In this document: positions 54,362 to 63,462 of the stretch, piece by piece
Layout: each line of letters begins with the position of its first letter
How positions within the stretch are numbered: position 1 is the first letter of the stretch
Assembly (NCBI RefSeq): GCF_016591715.1
Contig: NZ_AP024109.1
Location: forward strand, 4,650,001 to 4,714,000
Direction of reading: 5' to 3'
DNA: 64,000 nucleotides
Source of the DNA: Mesorhizobium sp. J8
GTDB lineage: Bacteria; Pseudomonadota; Alphaproteobacteria; Rhizobiales; Rhizobiaceae
Made by a program: the position numbers and the translations under genes
The notes under the pieces: model-generated
The model's input: only the letters and a program-made list of their open reading frames with translations
Told to the model about the DNA's origin: nothing
The model's database searches: none

Positions 54362-55363
54362 TCAGGCGATCCGCTGCTCGAACTGGGTGATGTCCGCGCT
54401 CTTGCGCAGGCCGGTCGCGACGACGGATACGCGGAATTTTCCTGCCAGCGCCTGGTCGAAGATGGCGCCGACGATGATGTCGGCATCGGCGTCGACTTCC
54501 TCCCTGATCCGCGTCGCGGCTTCGTCGACCTCGAACAACGTCATATCCATGCCGCCGCAGATCGATACGAGCAGCCCTCTGGCGCCCGACATGGAGGCCT
54601 CGTCGAGCAGCGGATTGGCGATCGCCGCCTCGGCCGCGATCTTGGCGCGTCCCTCCCCGGAAGCTTCGCCGGTTCCCATCATCGCCCGGCCCATGTCCCG
54701 CATCACCGACTTCACGTCGGCGAAATCGAGATTGATCAGGCCTTCCTTGACGATGAGATCGGTGATGCAGCCGACACCCGCGTAGAGAACGCGGTCCGCC
54801 ATGGCGAATGCATCGGCGAAGGTGGTTTTGGCGTCGGCGACCCTGAAGAGGTTCTGGTTCGGGATGACGATCACGGTGTCGGCGCTCTCGCGCAGGCGCT
54901 CTATGCCTTCCTCGGCCGCCTGGGTCCTGCGCTTGCCTTCGAAGACGAAAGGCTTGGTGACGACGGCCACCGTCAGGATGCCGGCATCGCGCGCGGCACG
55001 CGCGATCACCGGCGCCGCGCCGGTCCCGGTGCCGCCTCCCATGCCGGCGGTGATGAAGCACATATGCGTTCCCGCCAGGTGATCCATGATCTCGTCGATG
55101 GATTCCTCCGCGGCGGCGCTGCCGACCTGGGGCAGCGATCCGGCGCCCAGGCCCTCGGTCACATGCGCGCCCAACTGGATCAGCCGCGACGACTTCGACA
55201 TGGTGAGCGCCTGCGCGTCGGTGTTGGCGACGACGAACTCGACGCCCTGCAGCCCTTCGGCGATCATGTTGTTGACGGCGTTGCCGCCGGCGCCGCCGAC
55301 CCCGACGACGGTGATCTTGGGCCTCATCTCCAGGATTTCCGGCTTGGCGGTCATTTTTTTCAT
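54362..55363 (-). CDS. ftsZ: FtsZ paralogue lacking the C-terminal linker and tail
   Basis: 333 residues from ATG 55363 (GGTAGAAAG upstream). The GTPase core is complete: [14 protein letters not shown] near residue 20, the tubulin signature [10 protein letters not shown] near 107, and the T7 catalytic loop [11 protein letters not shown] near 210. It stops at about the end of the polymerising domain, so the variable linker and the conserved tail that binds FtsA and ZipA-like partners are absent. S. meliloti has a similar short FtsZ2 beside full-length FtsZ1. It is probably an accessory tubulin homologue and not the cell-division FtsZ. Confidence 0.88.
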   Translation of the reverse strand: MKKMTAKPEILEMRPKITVVGVGGAGGNAVNNMIAEGLQGVEFVVANTDAQALTMSKSSRLIQLGAHVTEGLGAGSLPQVGSAAAEESIDEIMDHLAGTHMCFITAGMGGGTGTGAAPVIARAARDAGILTVAVVTKPFVFEGKRRTQAAEEGIERLRESADTVIVIPNQNLFRVADAKTTFADAFAMADRVLYAGVGCITDLIVKEGLINLDFADVKSVMRDMGRAMMGTGEASGEGRAKIAAEAAIANPLLDEASMSGARGLLVSICGGMDMTLFEVDEAATRIREEVDADADIIVGAIFDQALAGKFRVSVVATGLRKSADITQFEQRIA

Positions 55364-55577
55364 CTTTCTACCAAAGCACCTGCTGCCCTGCCCCAAGACC
55401 ATGCGGGACCGGAACGACAAGCACGCGAATCAGGCGATCCCCACCAAGCGCAGGGAATCAGAGGAGACGCCTCCCTGCAAGGTCCGCTCACATCTATCCA
55501 GGCGCGAATGCCCCTGCCGAGAGATGGAAAGCGCGCGGGCCCTCGTGTGATCCGAGCCGACGCCGGTTGAGGAAATT

Positions 55578-56618
55578 CTATTGCGTCACCGAAGTCGAGG
55601 TGCCCCAGGTGTCCGACAGCACGTAGCCTTGCGGATACGGATCCGTCGGATCGACATAGTAATTGTGCTCGCCGGTGATCCAGGCCCTGCCCGTGATCTG
55701 CGGCACGATCGCCTTGCGCCCGGCGACTTCGGTGAGTTCGAGGATCTTGCCGGTGAATCGCGAGCCGATGATCGATTCATGGATCAGCACCTCGCCTTCC
55801 TTCATCTGGCCCCGCGCCTGCAGCACCGCCATGCGGGCCGAGGTGCCGGTTCCGGTCGGGCTGCGGTCCGAGCGTCCGGGCGAGACGATGCAGGTGTTGC
55901 GCGTGACGTTGCCGGGCCCCCGGAACGGCATCGCGAACTGGACGATAGACACACCGCGCACATTGTCGAACTGCGGATGCACGACATCGAGCTGCTCGCG
56001 CGCCGCGCGCCGAACCTTCTCGCCGGCCACGGCCAGTTCGCGCGCCTCGTCGGGCGTGACCGAGAAGCCTAGCGCGGGCGCATCGACGATGGCGTAGAAC
56101 ATGCCGCCGTAAGCGATGTCCACCTTCAGCGTCCCCAGCCCCTCGATTTCGATATCGGCATCGAGGCGCTCGGCGAAGGCTGGCGCGTTGCGGAAGGTGA
56201 CCGACAGGCATTTGCCGTCGCGGCATTCGGCGCTGATCTCGATGACGCCGCCCGGCATGTCCAGCTTGAAGCGTGTCTCAGGCTCCTGCATCGGCACCAT
56301 GCCGGTTTCGAGCAGCACCGTGGCGATGCAGATCGTGTTGGAGCCGGACATCGGCGGATATTCGGTCGGCTCCATGATGATGGCGCCCGCCGCGCAATCA
56401 TCGCGCGTCGAGGGCACCAGCAGATTGACGTGACGGGCAACGCTGCCGCGCGGCTCGCAGATCAGCATGCGTCTTATATGATCGTGATCGCGCTCCATGG
56501 TGATCATCTTTTCCATCATCGTGCGGCCCGCGGGCGGCAGCACGCCGCCCACGATGACATCTCCGATCTCGCCCTCGGCATGGCAGCCGACGACGCGGAT
56601 GCTGGTCTTGGTGCGCAT
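55578..56618 (-). CDS. Proline-racemase-superfamily protein with Ser/Thr at the two catalytic positions
   Basis: 346 residues from ATG 56618 after GGGAG. Proline racemase superfamily fold with motif 1 PMSGSNTICIAT (S91) and motif 2 SPTGTGTSARMA (T255). Racemases and epimerases have Cys/Cys or Ser/Cys at these places and trans-3-hydroxyproline dehydratases have Cys/Thr, so this Ser/Thr pair fits none. The histidine of the usual MCGHN motif is also a serine. It could be a dehydratase, a lyase on a methylated hydroxyproline, or inactive. The TMADH-family gene lies upstream on the same strand. Confidence 0.8.
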   Translation of the reverse strand: MRTKTSIRVVGCHAEGEIGDVIVGGVLPPAGRTMMEKMITMERDHDHIRRMLICEPRGSVARHVNLLVPSTRDDCAAGAIIMEPTEYPPMSGSNTICIATVLLETGMVPMQEPETRFKLDMPGGVIEISAECRDGKCLSVTFRNAPAFAERLDADIEIEGLGTLKVDIAYGGMFYAIVDAPALGFSVTPDEARELAVAGEKVRRAAREQLDVVHPQFDNVRGVSIVQFAMPFRGPGNVTRNTCIVSPGRSDRSPTGTGTSARMAVLQARGQMKEGEVLIHESIIGSRFTGKILELTEVAGRKAIVPQITGRAWITGEHNYYVDPTDPYPQGYVLSDTWGTSTSVTQ

Positions 56619-56780
56619 TGCTTGTTCTCCCTGTCCGCCGCAGCCTGGCAAGTGGTCTCGCTCGAGGACAAACTGACCAATCCGCGCGCCAGCCTCAAGG
56701 AGAATCCCGACCGCGGGTGTTTTTCCGCTGCTTGTCGAGATAGGAAACGATAGCGCCGAAGTTGCCGTGCCTGAACGGCG

Positions 56781-58850
56781 TTACCCGTCCGCCAGTGCCG
56801 TCACCTCGCGCCGGAAAGGCAGCGCGTCACCGATGTCGGCTTCGTCCAGCTCGCGGGCGAAGCGGTGGCCGGCATAGGTTGCCCAGGCGATCGGTCCCGG
56901 CGCTTCGGCATCGCCGATGACCCTGATCGAACGGATGCCGTTGCCGCCCCACTCGGTCTCCCGGGCTTTCAGCTCGCGCCAGACGGCATCGTCCTGATTG
57001 CGCGACGTGACCAGGACGACGGCGTCGGCCGCCAGTTCCCGCCGCCCGCCGGTATAGACGCAGGCCGTGACGACGCCGCCGGACGCGATGCTCGTGACGG
57101 TTCTGTTGAGGACGATATCGACGCCCAGCTCCGCCAGGCGGCGGTGGATGGCCCCCTGCTCCAATGTGTTGCGGGTCCAGTCTGAGACATAAGCCGAAGG
57201 GGTCACCAGGGTCACGCTTGCGCCCTGCCGCGCCATCAGCTCGGCCAGCACGCCACCCATGTAGTAGTGGTCATCGTCGAACAGCACGACATTGCCGGAT
57301 GGCACCTTGCCCTCCATCAAGTCGTCGGGCGTGTAGACCGGCATGGCGGCGTCGATCGGCATCGGCACGACATGGGCGCGTGCCACGCCGTCGCGCCGCC
57401 ATGCCGACCCGGTGGCGATGGCGACGTTCTGGAAGCCGAAGGACAGGATGTCGTCCGCCGTAAGCCGGCTTTCGAAATAGATCTCGACGTTCGGCATCTG
57501 GCTGAGCTGGTACTGGCGATAGTCGCGCACCCGGCCCCAGGCCGAAAGGCCCGGAAGCAGGCACTCGCGCGCCACGCGTCCGCCAAGCGCCTTGCCGGCT
57601 TCCGCCAGCGCCACCTGATAGCCGCGCAGGCCGAGCGCGCGTGCCGCCTCAAGTCCGGCGGGTCCGGCGCCGACGATCAGCACGCTGTCGCTGTCGCCCT
57701 TGGGCTGCATGCGCTCCGGATGCCAGCCTTTGCGCCATTCCTCCATGAAGGTCGGGTTCTGCGTGCAGCGCGAGATCGACATGGTCATGTCGCCGGTGAT
57801 GCAGATGTTGCAGCCGATGCATTCGCGGATGTCCTCGATGCGGCCCTCCTCGACTTTCTTCGGCAGGAAGGGATCGGCGATCGATGGGCGCGCGCAGCCG
57901 ATGAAGTCGAGCGTGCCTGACTTGATCATCCGCACCATCACGTCCGGCGAGGTGAAGCGGCCGACGCCGACCACCGGTTTAGAGGTCAGCTTCTTGATGC
58001 CGGACACCAGGCTCTCCTGCGCCGCCTCTTCCTTGAAGCGCGACGGCCCGGAGCAATCGTCCCAGGCTCCATGCGCGAGATCCCAGAGATCCGGCAGGTC
58101 GGCATGCATCTCGATCATGTCGCGGACTTCCGAATTGGCGAAGCCAAGCTCGCCGATCATCTCGTCCAGCGACAGCCTGAGCGTGAGGCCGCAGGTGTCG
58201 CCGATCGCGTCGCGCCCTTCCTCGATCAGCTCGCGCATCAGCCGTGAGCGGTTCTCCAGCGAGCCGCCATATTCGTCGCTGCGCTGGTTGGTGGCGGTGG
58301 ACAGGAAGTGCTGGATGATGCCGAAGCCATGCGCGCCGTAGAGGCAGACCAGGTCGAAGCCCGCCTGCCTGGCACGCTTGAAGGCATTGCGGTGCCAGCG
58401 GCGCAGGTCGCGGATATCCTGCCTGTCCATGGCGCGCGCCTGCACCGGATCGTTGGTGAAGGTGCGGATCGGCAGCGCCGAGGGACCGCGCGGCACCTCC
58501 TTCGTGTAGAGGTTGGGACCGTTGATGCCGGAATAGGCGAGCTGGATGCCGGCGAGCGCGCCATATTCGTGCATGGCTTTCGCCATCTTGGCGAGCGCCG
58601 GAATGTCGGCGTCGTCCCAGAGCCTGAGCTCGATGAAGGGCGTGATCTCGGACGTGTGGTGCATCTCCGTCTGCTCGGTGAAGATGACGCCCCATCCGCC
58701 CTCGGATTTCATGCGGCGCATCTCGGCCGCCGCCGACGGATCGCGGTAGCCGCCGCCATTGCAATGGGGAACCTGATAAAAGCGGTTCTTGGCCGTCACC
58801 GGACCGATCTTCATCGGCTCGAACAGAATGTCGTAGCGTGGGTCGCGCAT
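56781..58850 (-). CDS. Trimethylamine/dimethylamine-dehydrogenase-family flavoprotein (possible N-methylproline demethylase)
   Basis: 689 residues from ATG 58850, which has GAAGGAAG seven bases upstream. The N-terminal half is an old-yellow-enzyme FMN barrel with C30 in QVPHC, the position where TMADH attaches FMN covalently, and Q60 where TMADH has a tyrosine of its substrate bowl. The 4Fe-4S cysteines are CIGCNIC plus a following C in SRCTQNP. The C-terminal half is an FAD/NAD-type domain with VLIVGAGPAGLEAARALG. It should oxidatively N-demethylate an amine, releasing formaldehyde. Rhizobial relatives demethylate N-methylproline, which would fit the proline-racemase-like neighbour. Confidence 0.8.
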   Translation of the reverse strand: MRDPRYDILFEPMKIGPVTAKNRFYQVPHCNGGGYRDPSAAAEMRRMKSEGGWGVIFTEQTEMHHTSEITPFIELRLWDDADIPALAKMAKAMHEYGALAGIQLAYSGINGPNLYTKEVPRGPSALPIRTFTNDPVQARAMDRQDIRDLRRWHRNAFKRARQAGFDLVCLYGAHGFGIIQHFLSTATNQRSDEYGGSLENRSRLMRELIEEGRDAIGDTCGLTLRLSLDEMIGELGFANSEVRDMIEMHADLPDLWDLAHGAWDDCSGPSRFKEEAAQESLVSGIKKLTSKPVVGVGRFTSPDVMVRMIKSGTLDFIGCARPSIADPFLPKKVEEGRIEDIRECIGCNICITGDMTMSISRCTQNPTFMEEWRKGWHPERMQPKGDSDSVLIVGAGPAGLEAARALGLRGYQVALAEAGKALGGRVARECLLPGLSAWGRVRDYRQYQLSQMPNVEIYFESRLTADDILSFGFQNVAIATGSAWRRDGVARAHVVPMPIDAAMPVYTPDDLMEGKVPSGNVVLFDDDHYYMGGVLAELMARQGASVTLVTPSAYVSDWTRNTLEQGAIHRRLAELGVDIVLNRTVTSIASGGVVTACVYTGGRRELAADAVVLVTSRNQDDAVWRELKARETEWGGNGIRSIRVIGDAEAPGPIAWATYAGHRFARELDEADIGDALPFRREVTALADG

Positions 58851-58892
58851 AATAGCTTCCTTCATGCCGGCTCGGTCCTGCCGATCCGCTCA

Positions 58893-58943
58893 GGAGCATG
58901 ATCCGGAAAAGTGGATACCGGTTTTCGGAAAAGATCATGCTCC
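58893..58943. repeat. Dispersed intergenic palindrome, GAGCATGAT...ATCATGCTC type
   Basis: GGAGCATGAT (58893-58902) and its complement ATCATGCTCC (58934-58943), with inner CCGGAAAA (58903-58910) against TTTTCGG (58922-58928). This form is a very common intergenic element of the Rhizobiales. It lies just upstream of the TMADH-family gene and matches the ends of the copy at 11252. Confidence 0.75.
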
Positions 58944-59000
58944 ATACCAGAACTACTCATAAGTTGGCGCCGGCGCGGGAAAACTACGGAATTCTTCTGC

Positions 59001-59024
59001 GCGGATTAGGACGCGCCTAACCGC
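59001..59024. promoter_or_regulatory. Inverted repeat in the divergent region
   Basis: GCGG-A-TTAGG-ACGCG-CCTAA-CCGC forms an interrupted palindrome with 9 paired bases around a 5-base centre. It lies between the divergent TMADH-family and ArgE-type genes (starts at 58850 and 59129), where an operator is expected. Nothing else was found in this 278-base gap apart from the dispersed repeat. Confidence 0.35.
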
Positions 59025-59128
59025 GCATCCGGTGATTAGCTTGCGATGAACCGGGGCTGAGCCAAATTCGACTTCAGGGCGGCGTCCGCACGATGTAGAC
59101 AACCGGCTGCGGCAACAAGGCAAGAGAC

Positions 59129-60286
59129 ATGGACAGCATCAGGATACTCGAGCGGCTGATCGCCTTCCCGACGGTGAGCCGCGATTCGAATCTCGACCTG
59201 ATCGGCTATGTTGCGGAGCTGCTCCGCGCGAGCGGCATAGCCAGCCAGCTCATCCACAGCGCCGACGGCCACAAGGCCAACCTCTTCGCCACCATCGGTC
59301 CGGCCGACAGGCCCGGCATCATGCTGTCCGGCCATACCGACGTCGTTCCCGTCGACGGCCAGAACTGGACGCTGCCGCCATTCGCGATGACCGAACGTGA
59401 CGGTAAGCTGTACGGGCGCGGCGCGGCGGACATGAAGGGTTTCGTGGCCTCGGCGCTTGTCGCCTGCCTCAAGGCCTCGAAGATGCCGCTGCGCACGCCC
59501 TTGCATCTCGCGCTCTCCTACGACGAGGAGGTCGGCTGTCTCGGCGTGCGCGACCTGATCGAGATGCTGGGCGCGGCACCGCAACGCCCGCTGCTCTGCA
59601 TCGTCGGCGAGCCCACCAACATGCAGGTGGCGACGGGGCATAAAGGCAAGCTTGCGGCACGCGCCACATGCAAGGGACGCGAAGGCCATTCGGCGCTTGC
59701 TCCGCTAGCGCTCAACGCCATCCATCTCGGCTGCGATTTCGTGCGCGCCTTGCGCGACGAGCAGGACCGGCTCGCCCGCGAAGGCGCGCGCGACGGCGAC
59801 TACGACATTCCCTACACGACCGTGCATGTCGGCAAGATCAATGCCGGCGTCGCGCTCAACATCGTGCCCAACCTTTGCGTGGTCGACTTCGAGATCCGCA
59901 ACGTCGCCGCCGACAATGCGGCCGGCATTCTCGACAGACTGCGCAACGCCGCCGCGCGCATTGCCGCGGGTGCCATTTCGATCGCACCCGAAGCCGCAAT
60001 CGACATCGAGATCACCAACGCCTATCCGGGTCTCGATACGCCGGCCGCTTCGGAAGCGGTCGCTTTCGTCAAATCGCTGACCGGCGCCAACAGCACAGTG
60101 AAAGTCGCCTTCGGCACGGAAGGGGGATTGTTCAGCCGCGATCTCGGCACGCCTTCCGTCGTCTGCGGTCCAGGCTCGATGGCGCAGGGGCACAAGCCGG
60201 ACGAATATGTCAGCGTCGAGCAAATGCGGCGCTGCGACGAGATGCTGGAGCGACTGCTGTCGCGGCTCGCCGAAGGCTGGCCGTGA
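59129..60286 (+). CDS. argE: ArgE-type acetylornithine deacetylase / M20 deacylase
   Basis: 385 residues. Zinc-site motifs of the M20 family are present: LSGHTDVVPVDG near residue 67, GRGAADMKGF near 96 and SYDEEVGCLG near 130. The GHKGKLAARATCKGREGHSA segment is typical of the ArgE branch. It removes the acetyl group from N-acetylornithine or a similar N-acyl amino acid. There is no arginine gene nearby and it is divergent from an amine-oxidising gene, so a catabolic deacylase role is equally possible. Confidence 0.8.
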   Translation: MDSIRILERLIAFPTVSRDSNLDLIGYVAELLRASGIASQLIHSADGHKANLFATIGPADRPGIMLSGHTDVVPVDGQNWTLPPFAMTERDGKLYGRGAADMKGFVASALVACLKASKMPLRTPLHLALSYDEEVGCLGVRDLIEMLGAAPQRPLLCIVGEPTNMQVATGHKGKLAARATCKGREGHSALAPLALNAIHLGCDFVRALRDEQDRLAREGARDGDYDIPYTTVHVGKINAGVALNIVPNLCVVDFEIRNVAADNAAGILDRLRNAAARIAAGAISIAPEAAIDIEITNAYPGLDTPAASEAVAFVKSLTGANSTVKVAFGTEGGLFSRDLGTPSVVCGPGSMAQGHKPDEYVSVEQMRRCDEMLERLLSRLAEGWP

Positions 60287-60289
60287 ATC

Positions 60290-61219
60290 TTACTTGACGA
60301 TCCGTTCGGTGCCGAAGACGCCCTGCTCGACGACGAAGCGACGGCAATGGTCGATGAAGGCCTGCACCGTCAGCGTGCGATGCTCGGCATTGGGCAGAGC
60401 AATGCCCATCATCAGCGGCCTGATGTCGCCCAGCAAAGGCACGAAGACCAGCAATTTGCCGTCAGGCGACATGGCGTTCAGCGGCCGCATATTGGCAATG
60501 CCGTAGCCGAAACCGTTCGCGACCATCGAGCGCATCACGGCGATGTCGCCGGTGCGCTCGGCGATCCTGGGCCGCAGGCCCTGGAAAGCCGACAGGAAGT
60601 ATTCGCGGCTATAGGGCAGATCGAGCAGCACCATCGGTTCGTCGACCAGTTCCTCGGGCGTGATACCCGCCCTCCCCGCCAGGCGATGCGCGGCTGGCAG
60701 CATCACATAGGCCGGCAGTTGCATCAGCGGCTCGAAGGTCATGTCCTGCGACAATTCGAGGTCGTAGGTAAGTGCTGCGTCTATTTCGCCACGCTGCAGC
60801 ATCTCGAACAATTGCCCTTGGTTACGCTCGAACTGGCGGACGCGCACATCCGGATAGGCGTCCTCGAATTTCCGGCGCAGCGCCGGCAGCACGATCTGCG
60901 CGAACGTCAGAAGGCAGCCGATTGCCAGCGGTCCGCGCACCTTTTCGGCGATATCGCCGGCAATGTCGTGCAGCGCATCCGCGTCGTTGAGCAGCCGCGC
61001 GGCTTCCTTGAGAAACAGGCGCCCGCCCGCAGTGAGTGCGAGGGCGTGCGAATGCTTGCGCACAAAGAGCTGGACGCCGAACTCCGCTTCGAGCTGGGCG
61101 ATCGAGGCCGAGATCGACGGCGGCGAGACGTTCACCTGCTCGGCCGCCTTGGCAATAGAGCCCGCCTCGCCGACGGCGACGAAGTATTCGAGTTGTCTGA
61201 GCGTGAAGCGGAGCGGCAT
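60290..61219 (-). CDS. LysR-family transcriptional regulator
   Basis: 309 residues. Helix-turn-helix at 11-44 (VAVGEAGSIAKAAEQVNVSP) and a LysR effector domain after residue 90. It ends four bases from the convergent ArgE-type gene and lies downstream of the aldehyde dehydrogenase gene on the same strand, from which it is separated by 50 bases. Likely targets are the aldehyde dehydrogenase, DUF1028 and RidA genes, by position only. Confidence 0.82.
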   Translation of the reverse strand: MPLRFTLRQLEYFVAVGEAGSIAKAAEQVNVSPPSISASIAQLEAEFGVQLFVRKHSHALALTAGGRLFLKEAARLLNDADALHDIAGDIAEKVRGPLAIGCLLTFAQIVLPALRRKFEDAYPDVRVRQFERNQGQLFEMLQRGEIDAALTYDLELSQDMTFEPLMQLPAYVMLPAAHRLAGRAGITPEELVDEPMVLLDLPYSREYFLSAFQGLRPRIAERTGDIAVMRSMVANGFGYGIANMRPLNAMSPDGKLLVFVPLLGDIRPLMMGIALPNAEHRTLTVQAFIDHCRRFVVEQGVFGTERIVK

Positions 61220-61269
61220 GGGCGTCTATGATGCCCGTTTGGTCGCTGCAATCAAGTCGGGGCCGCTCC

Positions 61270-62760
61270 TCAGTACTTGATCCAGGTGGTCTTCAGCGCG
61301 GTGTATTTGTCGAGCGCGTGCAGCGACAGGTCGCGCCCGAAGCCGGACTGCTTGAAGCCGCCGAAGGGCGTCATCGGGCTCAGCGCATCGACGGTGTTCA
61401 CCGAGACCGTGCCCACGCGCAGCCGTTCCGCTATGCGGTGCGCCCGCGACAGGCTGTCCGTCCACAGCGAAGCCGCCAGCCCATAGACGCTGTCATTGGC
61501 AATCCGCAGCGCCTCCTCTTCGCTGTCGAAGGCGATCACCGACAGCACCGGGCCGAAAATCTCGTCGCGGGCGAGCGGATCTTCAGGCGAGACCTCGTCG
61601 AAGATGGTGGGTTGCACGAAGCTGCCGCGCCCATCGACGGCCACCCGGTCGCCGCCGGCCACCAGCCTGGCCGACTTCCGGCCGCCATCGATGAAGCGCA
61701 TGACGGTCGCTGCGTGGCGCGCATCCACCATCGCCCCCATGCGGGATGCCGGGTCGAGCGGGTCGCCCGGCTGCGTCGCCGCCGCGCGCTCGGCCAGCTT
61801 CTCCACCAGCGCATCCTTGATGCGGCGCTCGACCAGCAGCCGGGAATTCGCCGAGCACACCTGTCCCTGGTTGAAGAAGATGCCGAAGGCAGCCATGTCG
61901 GCCGCCGCATCGAGATCGGCGCAATCCGCGAACACCAGATTGGGGCTCTTGCCTCCGGTCTCCAGCCATACCTGCTTCATGTTCGACTGGCCGGAATATT
62001 GCAGGAACAGCTTGCCGACGGCGGTTGAGCCGGTGAAGGCGAGGCAATCGACGTCCATATGCCGGCCAAGCGCCTGGCCCGCGGTCTCGCCGTGGCCCGG
62101 CACTACATTAAGCACGCCGGCGGGCAGGCCCGCCTCCATGGCGAGCTCGGCCAGCCTGAGTGCTGAGAAAGGCGATTGCTCGGCCGGCTTCAGCACCACC
62201 GAATTGCCCGCCGCCAGCGCCGGCGCGCATTTCCAGGTCGCCATGTCGAGCGGGAAATTCCACGGCACGACGGCGCCTACGACCCCAAGCGCCTCGCGCC
62301 GCACCAATGCGAGATCGCCCTGCCCTGTCGGCGCCACCTCGTCATAGACCTTGTCGATCGCTTCGGCATACCACTGGAAGATCGCCGCGGAGCCCGGCAC
62401 GTCGATGGTGGCCGCGTCCTTGACCAGCTTGCCCATGTCGAGCGATTCCAGCAGCGCGAATTCCTGCAGGTTCTCGCGCAGCAGTTCCGCCAGCCGCAGC
62501 AGCACCTGCTTGCGATACGCGGGACTGGTTCGCGACCAGACGCCGGCTTCGAAGCTGCGTCGCGCAGCGGCGACGGCAAGATCGATATCCTCTTCGCCGC
62601 AGGAGGCGACCTCGGCCAGCGTCGCTCCCGTGGCCGGATTGATGCTGGCGAAGGTCCGGCCGGAGCGCGCCGGCACCGCCTTGCCGTCTATGAACGCCTT
62701 GTCGCGGAAACGGATCGCGGACGCCTTGCCCATCCAGTCCTTATGACTGAGTTCGCTCAT
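61270..62760 (-). CDS. Aldehyde dehydrogenase, PuuC-like
   Basis: 496 residues; GGAG precedes ATG 62760. The catalytic cysteine is in NQGQVCSANSRLL near residue 303 and the glutamate in LETGGKSP near 269. The sequence pattern is that of gamma-glutamyl-gamma-aminobutyraldehyde or betaine aldehyde dehydrogenases. It follows DUF1028 and RidA genes on the same strand. The route may degrade an amine or amino acid to an aldehyde and then to its acid. Confidence 0.85.
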   Translation of the reverse strand: MSELSHKDWMGKASAIRFRDKAFIDGKAVPARSGRTFASINPATGATLAEVASCGEEDIDLAVAAARRSFEAGVWSRTSPAYRKQVLLRLAELLRENLQEFALLESLDMGKLVKDAATIDVPGSAAIFQWYAEAIDKVYDEVAPTGQGDLALVRREALGVVGAVVPWNFPLDMATWKCAPALAAGNSVVLKPAEQSPFSALRLAELAMEAGLPAGVLNVVPGHGETAGQALGRHMDVDCLAFTGSTAVGKLFLQYSGQSNMKQVWLETGGKSPNLVFADCADLDAAADMAAFGIFFNQGQVCSANSRLLVERRIKDALVEKLAERAAATQPGDPLDPASRMGAMVDARHAATVMRFIDGGRKSARLVAGGDRVAVDGRGSFVQPTIFDEVSPEDPLARDEIFGPVLSVIAFDSEEEALRIANDSVYGLAASLWTDSLSRAHRIAERLRVGTVSVNTVDALSPMTPFGGFKQSGFGRDLSLHALDKYTALKTTWIKY

Positions 62761-62781
62761 GCTTGCTCCAGACTGCCGGTA

Positions 62782-63456
62782 TTACTCGTCGCCGGGAACG
62801 CCGTAGCTCGGCGCGTCGGACGGGTTGAGGGCGCGGGTGACATAAGCATCGAGCTGGGGCTTGTAGATTTCCCACAGTCCCGCCAGCTGCTCGATCGGAC
62901 ACGCCTCCGTCCAGTCGCAACGCAGGTCGGCGACGGGCCATGAGACATCGCGCACCAGCTTCATGCCGGCGGAGCGGACGGGCCCCGCCTCGCCGCCGGC
63001 TTTGAGCGCGGCGCGCATCGTGGCAATCAGCCGGTCGCCGAGCTCGCCTTCGGACGCAAGGAAGGCGTCGACCATGGCACGCGGGACGCCGTCATTCGCG
63101 AGCAAATTGCCGCCGCAGGCGACGTCTTCGCCGCGCGCCTCGGCCCAGATGCCGAGTGCTTTCGGTCCCGAATGGATTGCGCTGCCGCCGGCCGCGTCAA
63201 CCGCCAGCACCTGCCGGTATTCGCTGAAGGCGGCCGTGCGCTTGATGATCGCGACGGCCTCGGTGGCTGAGGCGCCGCGCGCCATCAGCTCCAGCGCCCG
63301 GACCCCGAGCGTCGGGTCGGTGACGTTCTGGCTGGCGACCGCCCCGACGCCGGCCTGCGCATAGGCGCAGCGCGCCGCGACCGCGGGGGACGACGAGGAC
63401 ACCGCCACCCCGAACATGCCTGTGCGCCGGCAGCGCGCGACGATGGAGAAAGTCAT
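62782..63456 (-). CDS. DUF1028 (Ntn-hydrolase-like) protein
   Basis: 224 residues. It begins MTFSIVARCRRTGMFGVAVS and continues with ARCAYAQAGVGAVASQN, the hallmark of DUF1028. These proteins are found with peptidases and RidA proteins, and an N-terminal-nucleophile hydrolase fold has been proposed. It lies 6 bases after the RidA gene and 21 bases before the aldehyde dehydrogenase gene. The substrate is unknown; amide bond cleavage is the plain guess. Confidence 0.82.
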   Translation of the reverse strand: MTFSIVARCRRTGMFGVAVSSSSPAVAARCAYAQAGVGAVASQNVTDPTLGVRALELMARGASATEAVAIIKRTAAFSEYRQVLAVDAAGGSAIHSGPKALGIWAEARGEDVACGGNLLANDGVPRAMVDAFLASEGELGDRLIATMRAALKAGGEAGPVRSAGMKLVRDVSWPVADLRCDWTEACPIEQLAGLWEIYKPQLDAYVTRALNPSDAPSYGVPGDE

Positions 63457-63462
63457 GGCGCT

